This document shows positions 13,285 through 16,142 of a stretch of 16,142 nt of DNA, in pieces (the stretch's first letter is position 1; each line of letters begins with the position of its first letter). A program made the translations under genes and the position numbers. Source of the DNA: Propionibacteriaceae bacterium (GTDB taxonomy: Bacteria > Actinomycetota > Actinomycetes > Propionibacteriales > Propionibacteriaceae). The notes below the pieces were generated by a model, which did not search any database, was not told where the DNA came from, and saw only the letters and a program-made list of their open reading frames with translations. Location: NCBI GenBank assembly GCA_031254155.1, contig JAIRVA010000147.1:1-16142 (forward strand). Direction: 5' to 3'.

Positions 13285-13947
13285 CTAAATCATGATCCGG
13301 CCGTTGGAGTCGAGGGACAGTGGTGCCCCCGGCTTGGCAACGAGGACGAGGATGCCCTCGACGAAACCCCACAGCGCCCCGGCGCCGCAGGCAATGTTCG
13401 CGAAAATCTGGGCGATACCGAGGCCGATGTTGCCCCGGTAGAACTGACCGACCCCGAAACCGCCGAGGAAGATACCGAGGAGTCCGGCGGCCATCCTGGA
13501 CTTGTCACCGACGACGAAGGTACCGTACGGCGTCTGGACCACCTGGCCGGGCGTGAGCGGCGCTGAGGGTTGAAACTGGTAGGCGTACGGTTGCAGCGCG
13601 GCCGGCTGGGACATCGTACCGTCATACACCTCGTAGCCCGGTGTCGGTGCGGGGTCCGAGGCGTAGCTGACCGTGGGGGCGGGCCCGCCGTACTGGGAGG
13701 CCGGCGGGGCGTACTGGGGGGTTGGCGGGGCGTACTGCGGGGCGGGCTGGTACGGGTTCGCGCCGGGAAAGTACCCCGGATCGGGGGTACCGCCAACGTA
13801 CCGGGGCGCCGGCTGGCTGGGTGCCCACGGGGTCGGCCCGAGGTCGAGACTGGAGGCGGCTGGGGCGGAGGGTGAGCCCGCCGAGTCGGGGGAACCCGTG
13901 GCGGGGTCGGGGAACGGGCCCGTGGCGGGGTCGTAGGTGGCGGACAT
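13285..13947 (-). CDS. TM2-domain membrane protein with Pro/Tyr-rich N-terminus
   Basis: A 220-residue protein. Residues 1-140 are low-complexity, rich in Pro, Ala, Tyr and Gly, with repeated QYAPP and related units (about 65-90). Residues about 149-204 form a TM2 domain: KSRMAAGLLGIFLGGFGVGQFYRG, then a second membrane helix ending GFVEGILVLV, joined by a short turn. TM2 proteins are small membrane proteins of unclear function, common in actinobacteria with such disordered cytoplasmic tails. The ATG at 13947 follows an excellent ribosome binding site (AAGGAGTACGCG). It is convergent with mnmA, whose stop lies 30 bp away; a small GGGC/GCCC dyad between them might end transcription, but it lacks a T-tract. 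Confidence 0.9.
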   Translation of the reverse strand: MSATYDPATGPFPDPATGSPDSAGSPSAPAASSLDLGPTPWAPSQPAPRYVGGTPDPGYFPGANPYQPAPQYAPPTPQYAPPASQYGGPAPTVSYASDPAPTPGYEVYDGTMSQPAALQPYAYQFQPSAPLTPGQVVQTPYGTFVVGDKSRMAAGLLGIFLGGFGVGQFYRGNIGLGIAQIFANIACGAGALWGFVEGILVLVAKPGAPLSLDSNGRIMI

Positions 13948-14096
13948 CGCGTACTCCTTGGTGACTACTGATCATCTCCATGGTAGCGGAGGCCGCCGAG
14001 AGCGGGCGCGCGCAGGAAGCGTATCGCTTGTCTGCGAGGCCCTAACCAGGGTTCTTCCCTCACCTGACCCCGACGAATGGAACATTGGCAAGGAGA

Positions 14097-14798
14097 TCAG
14101 CAGTTGATCGGCTGACCACTCACCCATCCCGGCGGGGGCGTACAGTTTAGTGCAGGCGACCCACCGACGGACGGCGCCCTCTTCGCCTCATCCATGGCTT
14201 GGGCCTGAGCGATGCTGAGACCGTTCTGCCCAAGCGGGTCCCATACGCACAACTCCCCCCGTGGCGTACTCGCAACGAACGCCGGATCCGCCACCAGTTG
14301 ATCGAACTGCTCGCTGGTCAGGCCCACGCCATCAGGCACACCGTTCGCCTCAAAACAGGCCCGGATCTGTTCGGACAAGCTCAGCCCCTGAGGATTGTCC
14401 CGCAAGCCCAGGTAAATGGGCTCAATGTAGAACAGGGAGCCTTTCATGCACGAGTCGACAGTGGACTGCGGCACGGTCTCCCTAGCATGTGACCCCGGAG
14501 CCGCACTGATCGTGTAACCGTTGTCACTGATCGTCACTGTCCACCCCTGATCCGCCATGCAACCAACGTACCGCCCTTGTGCTTCCGCGTACTCGGCATC
14601 TGACACCTGATAATCGGACAAGACCTGGCGTTCGAAGTCCGTCAGTCCAGGATCAGACAACGCTCCATCAATGTTCGTTACCCACAAGGCCGCGACCGTC
14701 GGCGACACAGTGGGTGTAGAAACAGACTGCCCCGTGCACCCCGCCATCAGGACCACCGAAACCAGGCCCAACCCTCGCAGGGACGCCAACCTAGGCAT
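14097..14798 (-). CDS. Predicted lipoprotein, paralogue of the gene at 8606-9277
   Basis: A 233-residue lipoprotein of unknown function. The signal peptide (MPRLASLRGLGLVSVVLMAGC) has the lipobox MAGC with Cys21, followed by a Ser/Thr/Pro linker. The mature region carries FERQVLSDYQVSDAEYAEAQ and RYVGCMADQGW, closely matching the plus-strand lipoprotein about 5 kb away; later blocks (IEPIYLGLRDNPQGLS, CFEANGVPDG, CVWDP) also correspond. The C-terminal 25 residues with two Cys are extra. The ATG at 14798 overlaps a 23-codon upstream mini-ORF and is preceded immediately by a 6-bp hairpin, so translation may be coupled. No enzyme motif is recognisable. Confidence 0.85.
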   Translation of the reverse strand: MPRLASLRGLGLVSVVLMAGCTGQSVSTPTVSPTVAALWVTNIDGALSDPGLTDFERQVLSDYQVSDAEYAEAQGRYVGCMADQGWTVTISDNGYTISAAPGSHARETVPQSTVDSCMKGSLFYIEPIYLGLRDNPQGLSLSEQIRACFEANGVPDGVGLTSEQFDQLVADPAFVASTPRGELCVWDPLGQNGLSIAQAQAMDEAKRAPSVGGSPALNCTPPPGWVSGQPINC

Positions 14799-14862
14799 TG
14801 AGAACTGCCGTTCTCCCCAGCCCCACCATCCGAATATCGGAACGAGCAGCCTTGCGATTCAT
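14791..14862 (-). CDS. 23-residue mini-ORF overlapping the lipoprotein start (possible leader peptide)
   Basis: The ATG at 14862 is preceded by AGAGGAGGACATC, a far better ribosome binding site than any at the lipoprotein start. The peptide begins MNRKAARSDIRM and stops at 14791-14793, eight bases beyond the A of the lipoprotein ATG. The frames differ by one, so ribosomes finishing here could re-initiate on the lipoprotein. Alternatively a one-base sequence error or a genuine frameshift splits what was once a single longer N-terminus. No homologous family is recognised. Confidence 0.4.
   Translation of the reverse strand: MNRKAARSDIRMVGLGRTAVLNA
14800..14815 (-). promoter_or_regulatory. Hairpin directly before the lipoprotein start codon
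   Basis: GAGAAC and GTTCTC are complementary around a 4-base loop and end one base before the ATG. The only Shine-Dalgarno-like run (GGGGAG) overlaps the 5' arm, so the hairpin could mask initiation unless ribosomes translating the mini-ORF open it. It could also be a DNA operator half-site pair. Confidence 0.4.
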
Positions 14863-15028
14863 GATGTCCTCCTCTGAAAGTACGTTGTGATGGCTACTTC
14901 CCAGACTCACGGTAATCACATTAGTCCTATTGTGCGCGACGCCAACGGAACGACTTGACTCAGGGCATTGTGCCCGAGCAGGGGAGAGCCAGGGGGACAG
15001 GTCTTCTGGCCCCACTCTGACAAGGGAA

Positions 15029-15046
15029 GATAGTGGAATCTTCACC
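15029..15046. other. Hairpin past the mshB 3' end
   Basis: GAAGAT and ATCTTC pair around a 6-base loop. It lies some 40-60 bases beyond the mshB stop on the minus strand and might help end the msh transcript, but only a weak pyrimidine tail (CCTTGTC) follows. A second dyad, CGGAC/GTCCG, lies between it and the stop. Confidence 0.3.
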
Positions 15047-15085
15047 GAACGGGTGATGCTACCGCCGGACCGTACGGATAGTCCG

Positions 15086-15793
15086 TCATACCCCGTGTAC
15101 CCACCCCCCGGCGTACCGGATCTGCTCCACCTGGCCGCCGACGTGGATGACCCGGTCGCCGTCGACGGTGAACTGGGTCCGGTAGGCGCGATGGGCGGCG
15201 AGAACAGCGGGCGCGCCGTCACCCGCTTCGTACCACTCGCCCGCATGGTCATCGGTGATCTCGTACGCCGGCAGACCGAGCCGGACCCCCGCCGCGCGGG
15301 CGGCCTCGTGGCAACGGACGTGATCCGGATGACCGTACCCGCCGGCCTGGTTGTACGAGACGAGCGCGTCCGCCTGCCAGAAGGTGGCCGCCGCGGCCAC
15401 GTCGGCCACGATCTCGTCGGGGTCCGCCCGCGTGAGACAGTCCGCCGGGGCGTCCGGCGCGGGCCCGGCGAGCGTCGGCGTCACCCAGACCATGCCGGAG
15501 TCGCGGTAGCGCCGGGGCGCCTGTCCCGGCGTCCGGTTCGACCCCGCCCCCAGCCAGCCCGCGTCCGTCGCCCCGAGTGCGGCGAGGGCGGTCACCCGCT
15601 CGGCCGCCCGGATCCCGGCCAGGTCCAGCGGAGCGGGGCCCGCGGACAGGGAGCCTGGGACGACCTCGCCCCGTTCACCACGGGTGGCGGTCAAAACGAG
15701 CGGTACGTGGCCCGCGGCGCGGAGCGCGACAATGATTGCGCCCGTCGACAGGGTCTCGTCATCGGGGTGGGCGTGGAGGAAGAGGTACCTCAT
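15086..15793 (-). CDS. mshB: PIG-L family deacetylase, probable MshB (mycothiol synthesis)
   Basis: A 235-residue zinc deacetylase predicted to remove the acetyl group from GlcNAc-inositol, the second mycothiol step. It shows the two family signatures: FLHAHPDDETLSTGAI with the zinc ligands and catalytic Asp at the N-terminus, and GGYGHPDHVRCHEAA with the third zinc ligand. RYRDSGM and the C-terminal AVLAAHRAYRTQF also match MshB. It is about 60 residues shorter than typical MshB, the region between the GHPDH motif and the C-terminus being reduced, so a related Mca-like or other PIG-L amidase is possible. Its ATG overlaps the stop of the upstream mshA-like gene (ATGA), which strongly supports the mycothiol assignment. 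Confidence 0.8.
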   Translation of the reverse strand: MRYLFLHAHPDDETLSTGAIIVALRAAGHVPLVLTATRGERGEVVPGSLSAGPAPLDLAGIRAAERVTALAALGATDAGWLGAGSNRTPGQAPRRYRDSGMVWVTPTLAGPAPDAPADCLTRADPDEIVADVAAAATFWQADALVSYNQAGGYGHPDHVRCHEAARAAGVRLGLPAYEITDDHAGEWYEAGDGAPAVLAAHRAYRTQFTVDGDRVIHVGGQVEQIRYAGGWVHGV

Positions 15794-16142
15794 CCCACCA
15801 GGTCCTCGTACACGTCGGCGACCTGCCGGGCCATGTTCGCCCAGGTGAACCGGCGGGCGTGGACCCGCGCGACGACGCCCATCCGAGTGAGGCGCGCCGG
15901 GTTGCCGAGCAGCAGGCAGATCGCGCGCGCCCAGTCCTCGGGGGCCCGCGAGTCCATGAGCTGGCCCGTTTCGCCGTGGACGACCGCCTCGCGGAGCCCG
16001 CCGGCCGCCGACGCGACCACCGGCGTACCGCTTGCCGCCGCTTCCAGCGCGACCAGGCCAAACGTCTCGGAATAGGAGGGTACGAGGACGAGGCTCGCGC
16101 CGCCGAACAGCGCGGCCAACTCGGCCCGCGACTGCGGGCCGA
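15790..16142 (-). CDS. mshA: GT4 glycosyltransferase, probable MshA (3' part only)
   Basis: The C-terminal 116 residues or so of a glycosyltransferase; the gene continues past the right edge. LVLVPSYSETFGLVALEAAASGTPVVASAAGGLREAVV (in pieces) is the donor-site block of family GT4, with the EX7E Glu pair in ETFGLVALE. The specific wording VPSYSETFGLVALEA and the downstream deacetylase point to MshA, which joins GlcNAc from UDP-GlcNAc to inositol-3-phosphate, the first mycothiol step. The stop overlaps the mshB start by four bases, so the two are translated from one message. Other GT4 enzymes cannot be excluded from this fragment alone. Confidence 0.8.
   Translation of the reverse strand, partial: GPQSRAELAALFGGASLVLVPSYSETFGLVALEAAASGTPVVASAAGGLREAVVHGETGQLMDSRAPEDWARAICLLLGNPARLTRMGVVARVHARRFTWANMARQVADVYEDLVG

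Noticed and set aside
14930..16075. A 381-codon plus-strand frame opposite mshB and mshA
   Set aside because: It is the antisense shadow of two genes with clear catalytic motifs in high-GC DNA.

Overview
The window looks like chromosomal DNA of a high-GC Gram-positive bacterium (Actinobacteria). Evidence: G+C-rich genes with frequent GTG starts, a tRNA-adenosine-deaminase-associated protein divergent from upp, a TM2-domain protein, and two adjacent mycothiol genes (mshA, mshB). I cannot name the genus. The tetranucleotide GTAC is strikingly common in the chromosomal part.

Layout. 1-1860 is one end of an integrated mobile element: a tyrosine recombinase and a small helix-turn-helix (Xis-like) gene with ATGA overlap, ending at the 3' end of a tRNA-Pro(CGG) gene, the probable attachment site. 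1861-4722 is host DNA: tRNA-Pro, the acidic TadA-associated protein, the divergent upp, an ~83-bp tandem repeat with conserved hairpins, and a HAD phosphatase. 4723-5360 is a gene-free stretch with a perfect 17-bp inverted repeat and the first copy (A) of a structured dispersed repeat. 5361-7763 is a glmU-prs operon on the minus strand. 7764-9649 holds repeat copy B (minus), a tRNA-Gln(TTG) of odd geometry, a lipoprotein gene, and repeat copy C (plus). 9650-11971 is a minus-strand pair: an MGDG-synthase-type glycosyltransferase followed by an aspartate/aromatic aminotransferase. Next come mnmA (plus), a TM2 protein (minus), a second lipoprotein paralogous to the first and preceded by an overlapping 23-codon mini-ORF (minus), and the end of an mshA-mshB operon (minus, cut by the window edge).

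The strongest candidate for something undescribed is the dispersed repeat at 5043-5279 (+), 7917-8220 (-) and 9303-9606 (+). Its three copies differ in sequence but keep nested helices through compensatory changes, one copy has a GCAA tetraloop, and wobble substitutions in the clearest helices are G-U only when read in one orientation. That pattern is expected of a folded, transcribed RNA rather than plain repeat DNA. Copies B and C are both 304 bp and form an inverted pair around tRNA-Gln and a lipoprotein gene, so the segment may be mobile or invertible.

How the genes work together: Prs makes PRPP, which Upp uses for uracil salvage; GlmU makes UDP-GlcNAc, a cell-wall precursor and also the sugar donor for MshA in mycothiol synthesis; MnmA modifies tRNA wobble uridine. 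GlmU is odd: the conserved catalytic Arg of its nucleotidyltransferase signature is Gly.
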